64,000 nt of DNA from Oscillospiraceae bacterium (lineage in GTDB: Bacteria > Bacillota > Clostridia > Oscillospirales > Oscillospiraceae). Below, one piece after another: positions 34,625 through 42,503 of this stretch; the first letter of the stretch is position 1, and the number at the start of each line of letters is the position of its first letter. The translations under genes were made by a program, and so were the position numbers. The notes below the pieces were generated by a model. It had not been told where the DNA came from. It was given only the letters and a program-made list of their open reading frames with translations, and searched no databases. The stretch lies in the NCBI GenBank assembly GCA_022846075.1, contig AP025582.1, forward strand, positions 992,001 to 1,056,000. The letters run 5' to 3'.

Positions 34625-35079
34625 CACAGGAAGGACAGGATGAGGATGGCCGCGATGACGCCCAGAATGACCGCCCCAACCGTGGCGCCGAAGGACATGC
34701 CGCTCCCGGCCTCGGGGACGGGAGCCTGACGGAGAGCCTCCTTGTCGTCGGCCTTGCTGTCCAGGACCACCCGCGCCAGATTAGGATCATGCATCTGGCG
34801 GACCAGGACATCGGCTTCGGGCAGGGACAGGCCGGAGACCAGCACCGCCGGACGGTTCCGTGTGGGCAGTTCCTCCACCGCGGCCTTTGCCTCCTCCTGG
34901 GAGAGGTGGAAGATGTCGATCATATCCTGAACTGTGGCGATAGAGTTGAGGCCCGGGGCCACCAAGACTACGGAGTACCCCTCCTCCGTTTTGGCGGTTA
35001 TGGGATAGCCGCAGTGGGGACACGCGGCGGCCTGATCGGAGATCTCGCGGCCGCATTCGGGACAGGTGATGAGCGCCAT
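34624..35079 (-). CDS. Zinc-ribbon protein with L7/L12-C-terminal-like domain and membrane anchor
   Basis: A 151-residue protein. Zinc ribbon at the start (ITCPECGREISDQAAACPHCG, two Cys pairs). Residues about 34-105 (SVVLVAPGLNSIATVQDMIDIFHLSQEEAKAAVEELP ... EADVLVRQMHD) follow the beta-alpha-alpha-beta-alpha-beta order and the key glycine/lysine positions of the ribosomal L7/L12 C-terminal domain. A single C-terminal membrane helix ends it (FGATVGAVILGVIAAILILSFL). The start is the ATG at 35079 with GGAGG before it. It is the first gene of a pair with the membrane protein. Role unknown. Confidence 0.7.
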   Translation of the reverse strand: MALITCPECGREISDQAAACPHCGYPITAKTEEGYSVVLVAPGLNSIATVQDMIDIFHLSQEEAKAAVEELPTRNRPAVLVSGLSLPEADVLVRQMHDPNLARVVLDSKADDKEALRQAPVPEAGSGMSFGATVGAVILGVIAAILILSFL

Positions 35080-35173
35080 GGTTCCGGCCTCCTTTTTATT
35101 CAGTGAATTCATTATATCACACGCCGAAATAACTGACAATGGTCCCAGAGCGGCGGGGGAGACAGGCCGGGCC

Positions 35174-35202
35174 TTGACACCTAAGCGGCAACGTGATAAT
35201 AT
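35174..35202 (+). promoter_or_regulatory. Promoter of the cysteine T-box / cysE-cysS operon
   Basis: TTGACA (35174-35179), a 17-bp spacer and TAATAT (35197-35202). Confidence 0.75.
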
Positions 35203-35209
35203 ACTATGA

Positions 35210-35446
35210 CAAGGAAATGAGCGCGAAGAACGGAAAGAGTAGCGTGCTTGGCAACCCCGGATAGAGAGGGACCGTCACCGGCTGAAAGCGGTCCTGCGGA
35301 AAGCCTGCCGTGAAGTGCGTCCGGGAGCGCGGGGGGTAATGCCCCACGGTTCGGCCCCGTTACCGGCCTTTGAGTGAAACAAGAGAGTGGAACCGCGATG
35401 TGAGTCGCCTCTCATGCCCCGTGGGGCATGAGAGGCGTTTTTTCGT
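35210..35446 (+). ncRNA. T-box leader, cysteine-specific
   Basis: A tRNA-sensing leader that lets transcription continue when uncharged tRNA-Cys is present. Recognised parts are the AGAGTA of stem I (35237-35242), the AGAGAG / CTGAAAG apical block (35264-35288), a specifier region GTGAAG-TGC-GTCC with TGC (Cys) at 35316-35318, the T-box TGGAACCGCG (35388-35397), and a terminator GCCTCTCATGCCCC / GGGGCATGAGAGGC with a T-run (35407-35443). The genes controlled (serine acetyltransferase and cysteinyl-tRNA synthetase) agree with Cys specificity. Confidence 0.9.
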
Positions 35447-35471
35447 CGGACGGAAAAAGGAGGAAACCAGG

Positions 35472-35525
35472 ATGAAGTGTCCCTGTCACTGTTGCCGCCC
35501 CATTTTAAACCGAAATCCGGCCTGA
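35472..35525 (+). CDS. Cys-rich leader peptide before cysE
   Basis: A 17-residue open frame, MKCPCHCCRPILNRNPA, placed between the T-box terminator and cysE. AAAAAGGAGG stands upstream of its ATG. Four of its first eight residues are cysteine, in an operon for cysteine synthesis. Its stop codon abuts a CCTCC that can pair with the cysE ribosome site. This is the layout of a translation-dependent attenuator sensing cysteinyl-tRNA, in addition to the T-box (inference). It could alternatively be a small metal-binding peptide. Confidence 0.65.
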   Translation: MKCPCHCCRPILNRNPA

Positions 35526-35568
35526 CCTCCGCTGTAAGGGGCCCGGCCATTGACTGAAGGAGGCCCCC
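35524..35568 (+). promoter_or_regulatory. Alternative pairings that can mask the cysE ribosome site
   Basis: GGGGCC (35538-35543) can pair with GGCCCC (35562-35567), taking in part of the cysE AAGGAGG (35557-35563). CCTCC (35526-35530), next to the leader-peptide stop, can instead pair with GGAGG (35559-35563). Confidence 0.4.
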
Positions 35569-35570
35569 CT

Positions 35571-36227
35571 ATGTCCAACCGCTTGACTGAACTGCTGTCC
35601 GCCTACCAGGCCCGGGATCCCGCCGCCCGGAGCCGTCTGGAGATCTTTCTGCTCTACCCCGGCGTCCACGCCGTGCTTTTCCACCGGGTGAGCCACTGGA
35701 TGTGGAAGCACCATCTGCGCTTTCTGGCTCGGCTCAACTCCCAGCTGGCCCGGCACATCACCGGGATCGAGATCCACCCCGGCGCCGTCATCGGCCGCCG
35801 TCTGGTCATCGACCACGGCATGGGCATCGTCATCGGGGAGACCGCGGAGATTGGCGACGACGTGCTCCTCTACCACGGGGTCACCCTGGGAGGGACGGGG
35901 AAGGACCAGGGCAAGCGCCACCCCACCATCGGCAACCACGTGATGATCGCCTGCGGAGCCAAGGTCCTGGGCCCCTTCCGGGTGGGAGACAACTCCCGCA
36001 TCGCCGCCAACGCGGTGGTCCTGTCCGAGATCCCGGCCAACGCCACGGCGGTGGGCGTCCCCGCCCGGGTGGTGCGCATCGCCGGGGAAAAGACCGACTT
36101 TGTGGAGCGGGTGGACCAGATCAGCGTCACAGACCCCGTTCAGAAGGAGCTGCAGGCCTTGCAGTCCCGGCTGGACTTTTTGGAACAAGAGATGGAAAAA
36201 CATCTTGCGAAGGAGAGAGTATCATGA
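35571..36227 (+). CDS. cysE: Serine O-acetyltransferase
   Basis: A 218-residue hexapeptide-repeat enzyme making O-acetylserine, the committed step of cysteine synthesis. FLLYPGVHAVLFHRVSHWMW and IEIHPGAVIGRRLVIDHGMGIVIGETAEIGDDVLLYHGVTLGGTGKDQGKRHPTIGNHVMI hold the catalytic His/Asp and the diagnostic KDQGKRHPT loop. The start is the ATG at 35571 with AAGGAGG. The stop overlaps the cysS start (ATGA), so cysteine supply and its charging to tRNA are made together. Confidence 0.94.
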   Translation: MSNRLTELLSAYQARDPAARSRLEIFLLYPGVHAVLFHRVSHWMWKHHLRFLARLNSQLARHITGIEIHPGAVIGRRLVIDHGMGIVIGETAEIGDDVLLYHGVTLGGTGKDQGKRHPTIGNHVMIACGAKVLGPFRVGDNSRIAANAVVLSEIPANATAVGVPARVVRIAGEKTDFVERVDQISVTDPVQKELQALQSRLDFLEQEMEKHLAKERVS

Positions 36228-37645
36228 ATACCATGAAACTGTACAATTCCCTGTCCCATGAAAAAGAGGACTTCAAGACCCACGAGCCGGGCAAGGTGAG
36301 CATGTACACCTGCGGCCCCACCGTCTACCACTTCGCCCACATCGGCAACCTGCGCTCCTATATCATGGAGGACGTGCTGGAGAAGGCCCTGCGCTGGGAG
36401 GGGTACGACGTCCTGCGGGTGATGAACATCACCGACGTGGGCCACCTCTCCTCCGACGCCGACACCGGCGAGGACAAGATGGTGAAGGGGGCCAAGCGGG
36501 AGCACAAGACGGTGCTGGAGATCGCCCAGTACTACACCGACGCCTTTTTCGACGACTGTGCCAAGCTGAACATCAAGACCCCCGACGTGGTCCAGCCCGC
36601 CACCGGGATGATCCCCGAATATATCCAGGTCATTACCAAGCTTATCGACACCGGCTATGCCTACCTGGCCGGGGGCAACGTCTATTTTGACACCTCCAAG
36701 CTGGGGCAGTACTATGTCTTTAACGACCACGACGTGGAGGCCCTGGAAGTGGGCGTCCGGGAGGGCGTGGAGGAGGACGAGAACAAGCGCAACAAAAACG
36801 ACTTTGTCCTGTGGTTCACCAAGTCCAAGTTCGAGGACCAGGCCTTGAAGTGGGATTCCCCCTGGGGGGTGGGCTACCCCGGCTGGCACATCGAGTGCTC
36901 CTGCATCTCCATGAAGTTCTGCGGGGAGTACCTGGACCTCCACTGCGGCGGCATCGACAACGCCTTCCCCCACCACACCAACGAGATCGCCCAGTCCGAG
37001 TCCTATCTGGAGCACCCCTGGTGCTCCCACTGGTTCCACGTCCATCACCTGAACACCGCCGGGGGTAAGATGTCCAAGTCCAAGGGGGAGTTCCTCACCG
37101 TCTCCCTTCTGGAGGAGAAGGGCTATGACCCCCTGGTCTACCGCCTCTTCTGCCTCCAGTCCCACTACCGCAAGGCGCTGACCTTCTCCTGGGAGAACCT
37201 GGACAACGCCGCCGCCGCCTACGACAAGCTGGTGCGCCGCATCGCCGCCCTGGGTGAGGACGGCCCGGCGGACGCCGCCGCCCAGGAGCCTCTGCGCCAG
37301 CAGTTCCAGGATGCCCTGGACAACGACCTGAACACCTCCCTGGCCGTCACCGCCCTCTACGACGTGCTGAAGGCCGACGTCTCCGACGCCGACAAGCGGG
37401 AGCTCATCGCCAGCTTTGACGAGGTGCTGGGGCTGAAGCTGCTGGAGCACGCCGCCGCCCTGGCGGAGAAGGACGCCGCCCCCGCCGGGGAGGACGCCGC
37501 CGCCGTCGAGGCCCTCATCGCCCAGCGGGCTGAGGCCAAGGCCGCCAAGAACTGGGCCGAGGCCGACCGTATCCGGGATGAGCTGAAGGCCCAGGGCATC
37601 GAGCTCATCGACACCAAGGAGGGGACCACCTGGAAACGGGTGTGA
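36224..37645 (+). CDS. cysS: Cysteinyl-tRNA synthetase
   Basis: A 473-residue class I aminoacyl-tRNA synthetase. Zinc/cysteine pocket and HIGH box in MYTCGPTVYHFAHIGNLRSY (C30; HIGN at 39-42), a catalytic zinc region WHIECSCIS, HCGGIDNAFPHHTNE, and KMSKS near 280 (GGKMSKSKGEF). The C-terminal LDNDLNTSLAVTALYDVL and AKAAKNWAEADRIRDELKAQGIELIDTKEGTTW are family typical. Second gene of the T-box operon; a strong terminator follows. Confidence 0.96.
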   Translation: MNTMKLYNSLSHEKEDFKTHEPGKVSMYTCGPTVYHFAHIGNLRSYIMEDVLEKALRWEGYDVLRVMNITDVGHLSSDADTGEDKMVKGAKREHKTVLEIAQYYTDAFFDDCAKLNIKTPDVVQPATGMIPEYIQVITKLIDTGYAYLAGGNVYFDTSKLGQYYVFNDHDVEALEVGVREGVEEDENKRNKNDFVLWFTKSKFEDQALKWDSPWGVGYPGWHIECSCISMKFCGEYLDLHCGGIDNAFPHHTNEIAQSESYLEHPWCSHWFHVHHLNTAGGKMSKSKGEFLTVSLLEEKGYDPLVYRLFCLQSHYRKALTFSWENLDNAAAAYDKLVRRIAALGEDGPADAAAQEPLRQQFQDALDNDLNTSLAVTALYDVLKADVSDADKRELIASFDEVLGLKLLEHAAALAEKDAAPAGEDAAAVEALIAQRAEAKAAKNWAEADRIRDELKAQGIELIDTKEGTTWKRV

Positions 37646-37675
37646 GCCCGGTTTCAGGCAGACGAAGCAAAAAGC

Positions 37676-37722
37676 AAAAAGCCCGGCCCTTTCTCAGAAA
37701 GGGCCGGGCTTTTTGTTTTTAT
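37676..37722 (+). terminator. Terminator after cysS
   Basis: AAAAAGCCCGGCCCTTTC / GAAAGGGCCGGGCTTTTT with a TCA loop. It also faces the SLATT gene end on the other strand. Confidence 0.92.
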
Positions 37723-38567
37723 TACGGAGAAAAAAACGTGGATAAGGGCCTGAACTTTAAAAAGATTCCCAGCGCGAAGATAAGGATGGGGGCAAGATAG
37801 AGGGCCATGTGCCATATCTTTAAAAAGAGCATGTGTAGAAACTGCGCCTTGGGGTTGTTTTCGGAGATATAGCCTTGGATTTCGCCGATGATGGTCTCGA
37901 TCTCCTCTTCCTCATCCTTGGTGAGGTCCACGCCGCCGTCTGCTTCTTTCCGGGGTGTGGTCGGTGCCCCGGTGTATGGGTTTAAGTGGTACTTTTTACA
38001 GAGCTGAACGATGGTGTAATAGAAATCCAGGTCGTCCCGGATCTCCGTGTTTTTTGACAGCTCGTCATATTCCTTTTTAAGCGCCTTCAGGGAGTTACAG
38101 GCTTCGCTCAGGGTACAGGGTGCCGCGGAGTCTAATTGATAGCTCTCGCAGGAGCAGGGGGGCGCCATACCGCTGGTGGTGGCGTTTTTGCAGTCTGCGT
38201 TTACGCCGCATATTTGCGTGGCTTTTGGGAGGGAGCCCACGTCCCGTTTTAGGCGCTTGATCTCATTGAGGGAGGTCTGAATTTTACTGATGCGTTCCGG
38301 ATAGCCCGCTTTGCTGTTGATGATGGAGTAGATCAATACGATCACTGACAAGATAAGACTGCTGTATGTAGTCCATGTGGAGTCGAAAAGACCGGGGTAG
38401 AATTTCACGGACAGTGAGTAGATGATGATTGCGAGGCTGTAATAAATCAGAATGAAATCAGAACGCTTTTCCGCCCGGGAAAGGCGTTTGAGCTGGTTGG
38501 CGTAATTGGATTGCGTCCGGTCCATGATGCGGTAGTATTTGTTGCGGTCATACTGCGGAACATCCAT
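37722..38567 (-). CDS. SLATT-domain membrane protein (predicted defence effector)
   Basis: A 281-residue protein. The N-terminal YRIMDRTQSNYANQLKRLSRAEKRSDFILIYYSL, a helix at about 37-56 and another at about 66-84 match SLATT domains, two-helix membrane modules proposed to be pore-forming effectors in nucleotide-signalled immunity. Unusual additions are a region of six cysteines within about 40 residues (near 118-160: CGVNADC, PCSC, PC, AC), a long acidic helical part (TKDEEEEIETIIGEI) and a third helix near the C-terminus (about 250-272). The gene is richer in A+T than its neighbours and has no nucleotide cyclase or SLOG gene beside it. Family call good, function inferred. Confidence 0.72.
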   Translation of the reverse strand: MDVPQYDRNKYYRIMDRTQSNYANQLKRLSRAEKRSDFILIYYSLAIIIYSLSVKFYPGLFDSTWTTYSSLILSVIVLIYSIINSKAGYPERISKIQTSLNEIKRLKRDVGSLPKATQICGVNADCKNATTSGMAPPCSCESYQLDSAAPCTLSEACNSLKALKKEYDELSKNTEIRDDLDFYYTIVQLCKKYHLNPYTGAPTTPRKEADGGVDLTKDEEEEIETIIGEIQGYISENNPKAQFLHMLFLKIWHMALYLAPILIFALGIFLKFRPLSTFFSP

Positions 38568-38596
38568 AACGAATCCTCCCTAACCATCTTCATTTT

Positions 38597-38625
38597 ATTA
38601 TAGTGAAAAATATAATGGGAATCAA
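38597..38625 (-). promoter_or_regulatory. Promoter of the SLATT gene
   Basis: Minus strand: TTGATT (38620-38625), a 17-bp spacer and TATAAT (38597-38602). The ribosome site GGGAGG follows before the start. Confidence 0.65.
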
Positions 38626-38694
38626 TGGGAAATTAATCAAAAGATGTCTAATAAAAGGGAACCGTGCGCTTTGGATGGGTAACGGATGTAAAGT

Positions 38695-38739
38695 TTGTGT
38701 AAAAACACAATGTGCAAGGTAAACCCTTCGTGCTACAAT
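38695..38739 (+). promoter_or_regulatory. Upstream region of the MATE gene with small inverted repeat
   Basis: A perfect inverted repeat TTGTGT-AAAA-ACACAA (38695-38710) lies just upstream of a -10-like TACAAT (38734-38739). The -35 (TGTGCA, 17 bp away) is weak, as expected for an activated or repressed promoter. Confidence 0.4.
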
Positions 38740-38785
38740 AAATCCTTACGAAGTGAGAATGAAATGAAAGGCGAGAGGTGTTTGC

Positions 38786-40171
38786 ATGGAGGCCACGACC
38801 CAGATCAAAAATCCCATGTTTACCAATCAGGACCTACGGCGGCTGATGATCCCCCTCATCATCGAGCAGCTGCTCTTGATGACCGTGGGCATGGCCGACA
38901 CCATGATGGTGACCACGGCCGGCGAGGCGGTGGTCTCGGGCGTGTCCCTGGTGGACAACATCAACATCCTTCTCATCAACATCTTCTCCGCCCTCTCCAC
39001 CGGCGGAGCGGTAGTGGTGTCCCAATATCTGGGGCGCCGGGACGTGGAGAAGGCCCGCTCCGCCGCCAAGCAGCTTTTGTACGTGGTCTTCTTCGTTGGG
39101 GTGCTCCTGATGGCCATGGCTCTGATTTTCCGGGAGCACATCCTCCGGCTGGTCTTCGGCAATATTTCTCAGGATATCATGGACGCGGCCCTGGTCTACT
39201 TCCTGCTGACGGCGTCGGCCTTCCCCTTCATGGCCATCTACAACGCCGGGGCGGCCCTGTTCCGTTCCATGGGCAACTCCAAGGTGTCCATGTTCAACTC
39301 CCTCATCGTCAACATCGTGAATATCACGATAAACGCTATTTTGATTTACGGCTTCAACATGGGGGCCGCCGGAGCCGGGATCGGGACCCTGGTTTCCCGC
39401 ATCGTGGCGGCGGCCATCATCGGCTTCATGATCACCCGGCCCACCCATCTGGTGTACATCGAGCGGCTCTTCCACCCGGAGTTGCGCTGGCCCATGGTGA
39501 AGGCCATCCTGGGCATCGGCATCCCCAACGGCATTGAGAACGGCATGTTCCAGATTGGAAAGCTGCTGGTGCTGGGGCTCATCACCTCCTTTGACGCGGG
39601 GGTGGACCTGGCCCTCCGGGGCTCCGCCGTGGCCGCCAACGCCATCGCCAACTCCATTGCCGGCGTGGTGAACGTGCCGGGCCAGGGCACGGGCCTTGCC
39701 ATGGTGACGGTGGTGGGCCAGTGCATGGGGGCGGGAGACCACGGGCAGGCGGTGGGATACACCAAGAAGCTGATGGCGGTGGTGTATATCTCCATGGGCG
39801 TGCTGAGCCTGGGACTCTTCCTCCTCTCCCCGGTGCTGGTCCCCTGCTTCAACCTGACCCCCGCCACCGCCGCCCTGGCCATCGAGGTGCTGCGCTACTG
39901 CGCGGTCTTTACCTGTATTTTCTGGCCCATGTCCTTTGCCCTGCCCAACGCCCTGCGGGCGTCGGGGGACGCTAAGTTCACCATGCTGGTTTCCATGATC
40001 TCCATGTGGGTGTGCCGCATCGGCATGAGCTATCTGCTGGGGGCCTCCTGGGGTCTGAATCTGGGGCTGCTGGGCGTGTGGCTGGCCATGTTCGCCGACT
40101 GGATCGTCCGGGCCGGGGTCTTTCTCACCCGCTTCCTGCGGGGCAAGTGGAAAAACCACCAGGTCATCTAA
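38786..40171 (+). CDS. MATE-family multidrug/metabolite efflux protein
   Basis: A 461-residue, 12-helix antiporter. [26 protein letters not shown] and the repeat-related [12 protein letters not shown]-type segment ([23 protein letters not shown]), plus [12 protein letters not shown] and [11 protein letters not shown] / [11 protein letters not shown], are MATE hallmarks in both halves. It exports cationic drugs or metabolites using Na+ or H+. Start behind AAAGGCGAGAGG. Only 26 bases separate it from the YeiH-like gene, so they probably share a transcript. Confidence 0.9.
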   Translation: MEATTQIKNPMFTNQDLRRLMIPLIIEQLLLMTVGMADTMMVTTAGEAVVSGVSLVDNINILLINIFSALSTGGAVVVSQYLGRRDVEKARSAAKQLLYVVFFVGVLLMAMALIFREHILRLVFGNISQDIMDAALVYFLLTASAFPFMAIYNAGAALFRSMGNSKVSMFNSLIVNIVNITINAILIYGFNMGAAGAGIGTLVSRIVAAAIIGFMITRPTHLVYIERLFHPELRWPMVKAILGIGIPNGIENGMFQIGKLLVLGLITSFDAGVDLALRGSAVAANAIANSIAGVVNVPGQGTGLAMVTVVGQCMGAGDHGQAVGYTKKLMAVVYISMGVLSLGLFLLSPVLVPCFNLTPATAALAIEVLRYCAVFTCIFWPMSFALPNALRASGDAKFTMLVSMISMWVCRIGMSYLLGASWGLNLGLLGVWLAMFADWIVRAGVFLTRFLRGKWKNHQVI

Positions 40172-40197
40172 AAAAGAGAAATAGAAAGAGGGCTTTT

Positions 40198-41202
40198 ATG
40201 AAAGCGCTGAAGAGGAATGTGCCCGGCGTCCTGATCTGCCTGCTCATCGCCCTGCCCGCCTGGCTCCTGGGCCAGCGGTTCCAGGTGGTGGGCGGTCCGG
40301 TCTTTGCCATTTTGACCGGCATGGTGATCGCTCTTTTCTGGAAGGACCAGAAGGGGGCCAAGGCAGGGATCACCCTCACCTCTAAGAAGATCCTCCAGCT
40401 GGCCGTGGTGCTGCTGGGCTTCGGGATGGACCTGAGCAGTGTGCTGAAGGTGGGGGGACAGTCCCTTCCCATCATCCTTTCCACCATCACCACCTCTCTG
40501 GTGGTGGCCTTCCTCCTCTACCGGCTGATGCGGATGGATAAGAACATCTCCACCCTCATCGGGGTGGGCTCCTCCATCTGCGGCGGCTCCGCCATCGCCG
40601 CCACCGCCCCGGTCATCGGGGCGGACGACGAGGAGATCGCCCAGGCCATCTCGGTCATTTTCCTCTTTAACGTCATTGCCGCCCTGATCTTCCCCACCCT
40701 GGGCGGGGTGCTGGGGCTGTCCAATGAGGGCTTCGGCCTCTTCGCCGGTACGGCCATCAACGACACCTCCTCCGTCACCGCCGCCGCCGCGGCCTGGGAC
40801 GGCATCCACGGCAGCAATACCCTGGATACCGCCGCCATCGTCAAGATGACCCGGACCCTGGCCATCATCCCCATCACGCTGGTCCTGGCCCTGGTCCGGA
40901 CCCGGCGGGAGGAGAAGGAAGGGGCCGGGGTGGATCTGAAAAAGATATTCCCCTGGTTCGTGCTCTTCTTCCTGGCGGCCTCCGTCATCACCACCCTGCT
41001 GCCCATCCCGGCGGGGGCGGTGGCCTTTTTGAAGCAGGCCAGCAAATTTTTCATCGTCATGGCTATGGGGGCCATCGGACTGAACACCGACCTTGTCAAG
41101 CTGGTGAGAAGCGGCGGAAAGCCCATCTTCATGGGCCTCTGCTGCTGGGTGGCCATCGCCGCCGTCAGCCTGGGGGTCCAGAGGGTCATGGGCGTTTGGT
41201 AA
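40198..41202 (+). CDS. YeiH/UPF0324 family membrane protein (putative sulfate exporter)
   Basis: A 334-residue protein with about 10 helices. [50 protein letters not shown] and [17 protein letters not shown] are the conserved stretches of the YeiH (PSE) family. The family is called a putative sulfate exporter from limited evidence; actual cargo is not established. ATG at 40198 behind AGAAAGAGGG. Confidence 0.87.
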   Translation: MKALKRNVPGVLICLLIALPAWLLGQRFQVVGGPVFAILTGMVIALFWKDQKGAKAGITLTSKKILQLAVVLLGFGMDLSSVLKVGGQSLPIILSTITTSLVVAFLLYRLMRMDKNISTLIGVGSSICGGSAIAATAPVIGADDEEIAQAISVIFLFNVIAALIFPTLGGVLGLSNEGFGLFAGTAINDTSSVTAAAAAWDGIHGSNTLDTAAIVKMTRTLAIIPITLVLALVRTRREEKEGAGVDLKKIFPWFVLFFLAASVITTLLPIPAGAVAFLKQASKFFIVMAMGAIGLNTDLVKLVRSGGKPIFMGLCCWVAIAAVSLGVQRVMGVW

Positions 41203-41205
41203 ACG

Positions 41206-41246
41206 AAAAGAGAGCCGCTCTTAATCAAGAGCGGCTCTCTTTTTTC
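41206..41246 (+). terminator. Terminator of the MATE-YeiH transcript, bidirectional
   Basis: AAAAGAGAGCCGCTCTT-AATC-AAGAGCGGCTCTCTTTTTT; it abuts the DUF378 gene end on the minus strand. Confidence 0.9.
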
Positions 41247-41457
41247 AGGTCCGGTCCTCCACAGGGTCTCTCTCCCGGAACAGCAGGGAGATGCACCAGA
41301 TGGCGGCCAGGCCCACCAGGGTGTAGATGACCCGGCTCATGGCGCTGTTGGCTCCGCCAAACAGGAAGGCCACGGCGTCGAAGCCGAAAATACCGATACT
41401 GCCCCAGTTCAGCCCGCCGATGATGGCGAGGATCAGGGCGATCTTGTCCATGATCAT
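41245..41457 (-). CDS. DUF378 small membrane protein
   Basis: A 70-residue protein with two helices. DKIALILAIIGGLNWGSIGIFGFDAVAFLFG and RVIYTLVGLAAIWCI are the complete DUF378 pattern. Function unknown. First ATG used: GAGGAGG lies 10 bases upstream; the ATG two codons on is less well spaced. Confidence 0.87.
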   Translation of the reverse strand: MIMDKIALILAIIGGLNWGSIGIFGFDAVAFLFGGANSAMSRVIYTLVGLAAIWCISLLFRERDPVEDRT

Positions 41458-41553
41458 GTCCCAAGAACCTCCTCAAAAATGGATTCCCGGGGTTAGCATG
41501 GCCAAGGAGGGCGGGATTTATACACAGAGGCAGAGAAATTTACAGCATTCCGG

Positions 41554-42120
41554 TCATTTTTTGTTTTGATACATCCGCTGGTCGGCCAAATCGAAGGCCG
41601 CCTGGGCCGTCTCCGCGCCGGGCTCTCCCAGGACGGTGTGGCCCACGGAGACCGACAGGTCGTCGCAGTCCTCCCGCAGGAGGGCCTGAAAGGCGGCGAT
41701 GCGGGATTCCGTCTCCGCCGGGGTGAGACGGAGGGCCATGGCGAACTCGTCGCCGCCGATGCGGAAGAGGGTGTGCTCCTCCTCCGGAAAGGCTTTCCGA
41801 AGGGTGTCCGCCACCTGCCGGAGGGCCAGATCCCCCGCCCGGTGACCGCTCTGGTCGTTGATGCGCTTCAGATGGTCCACGTCCAGGATGACACAGCACA
41901 TCGGCCCGTCCTCCGGGGACAGATGGCACAGGGCCTCTCCATAGGCGGCCCGGTTGGCAAGGCCGGTCAAAAAGTCGGTGTAGGCCATGCGGTGCAGGTG
42001 GTGGTATCGGGCGCTCTGCTTCTCCAGCCGGCGGATCCGCTTCCTCTGCCGGAACATCAGGACGCAGGCGGCGCAGAGGCAGAGGGAGAGCCCAAGGACC
42101 GCGATAGACAGGGGCTCCAT
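41554..42120 (-). CDS. Diguanylate cyclase with one membrane helix
   Basis: A 188-residue protein: one N-terminal helix (SIAVLGLSLCLCAACVLMF), a short basic linker, then a GGDEF domain. AYTDFLTGLANRAAYGEAL, ILDVDHLKRINDQSGHRAGDLAL and an intact RIGGDEFAM predict c-di-GMP synthesis. The usual RxxD inhibition site before GGDEF is replaced (EEEHTLFR), so product feedback is likely absent. No sensor domain. AAAGGAGG stands before the ATG at 42120. It is divergent from the XRE gene across a region of inverted repeats. Confidence 0.87.
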   Translation of the reverse strand: MEPLSIAVLGLSLCLCAACVLMFRQRKRIRRLEKQSARYHHLHRMAYTDFLTGLANRAAYGEALCHLSPEDGPMCCVILDVDHLKRINDQSGHRAGDLALRQVADTLRKAFPEEEHTLFRIGGDEFAMALRLTPAETESRIAAFQALLREDCDDLSVSVGHTVLGEPGAETAQAAFDLADQRMYQNKK

Positions 42121-42152
42121 GGCCGCCGCCTCCTTTCTTGCTCTTTTGCTAA

Positions 42153-42198
42153 TTTTAAGGGAATTTCCCTTAAAAGTCAATAAGGGTATATGCCTTAT
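42153..42198. promoter_or_regulatory. Inverted repeats in the GGDEF / XRE divergent region
   Basis: TTTTAAGGGAA-T-TTCCCTTAAAA is a perfect 11-bp inverted repeat (42153-42175). ATAAGG (42180-42185) and CCTTAT (42193-42198) form a second one. ATAAGG recurs right before the XRE start (42219-42224). Likely operator sites for the XRE protein. Confidence 0.6.
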
Positions 42199-42223
42199 CG
42201 CATACTATTTATAGGTGATAAGG

Positions 42224-42445
42224 ATGTATGAGCGAATTCGGATCCTGCGGGAAGACAGGGATCTGACGCAGCGGGCCCTGGCCCAAATGCTGCGGATCCA
42301 CCAGACCACGTACTCCGACTATGAGCTGGGCAGGCTGAACGTCCCCACCGCCGTCTGGGAACAGCTGGCGGATTTTTACGGCACCAGCGTGGATTACCTG
42401 CTGGGCCGGACCGAGGAAGAGAAGCCCTATCCCAGAAAGCGGTAG
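42224..42445 (+). CDS. XRE-family transcriptional regulator (small)
   Basis: A 73-residue Cro/C1-type HTH protein: IRILREDRDLTQRALAQMLRIHQTTYSDYELGRLNVPTAVWEQLADFYGTSVDYLLGRTEE. Nothing but the DNA-binding domain. The ATG at 42224 is the family start, though GTG at 42215 is in frame. The palindromes upstream suggest that it controls itself and the divergent GGDEF gene (inference). Confidence 0.85.
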   Translation: MYERIRILREDRDLTQRALAQMLRIHQTTYSDYELGRLNVPTAVWEQLADFYGTSVDYLLGRTEEEKPYPRKR

Positions 42446-42457
42446 CTCCCGTGGATC

Positions 42458-42497
42458 GAAAAAAGCGGGACGCGCTTCAGCGCGTCCCGCTTTTTTA
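42458..42497 (+). terminator. Bidirectional terminator after XRE and encapsulin genes
   Basis: AAAAAAGCGGGACGCGC-TTCA-GCGCGTCCCGCTTTTTT. Confidence 0.92.
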
Positions 42498-42503
42498 TTT
42501 CGA

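Noticed and set aside
37474-37630. Frameshift or fusion at the Ala-rich end of cysS
   Set aside because: The Ala/Glu-rich linker (AAALAEKDAAPAGEDAAAVEAL) is in frame and followed by the usual C-terminal cysS motif.
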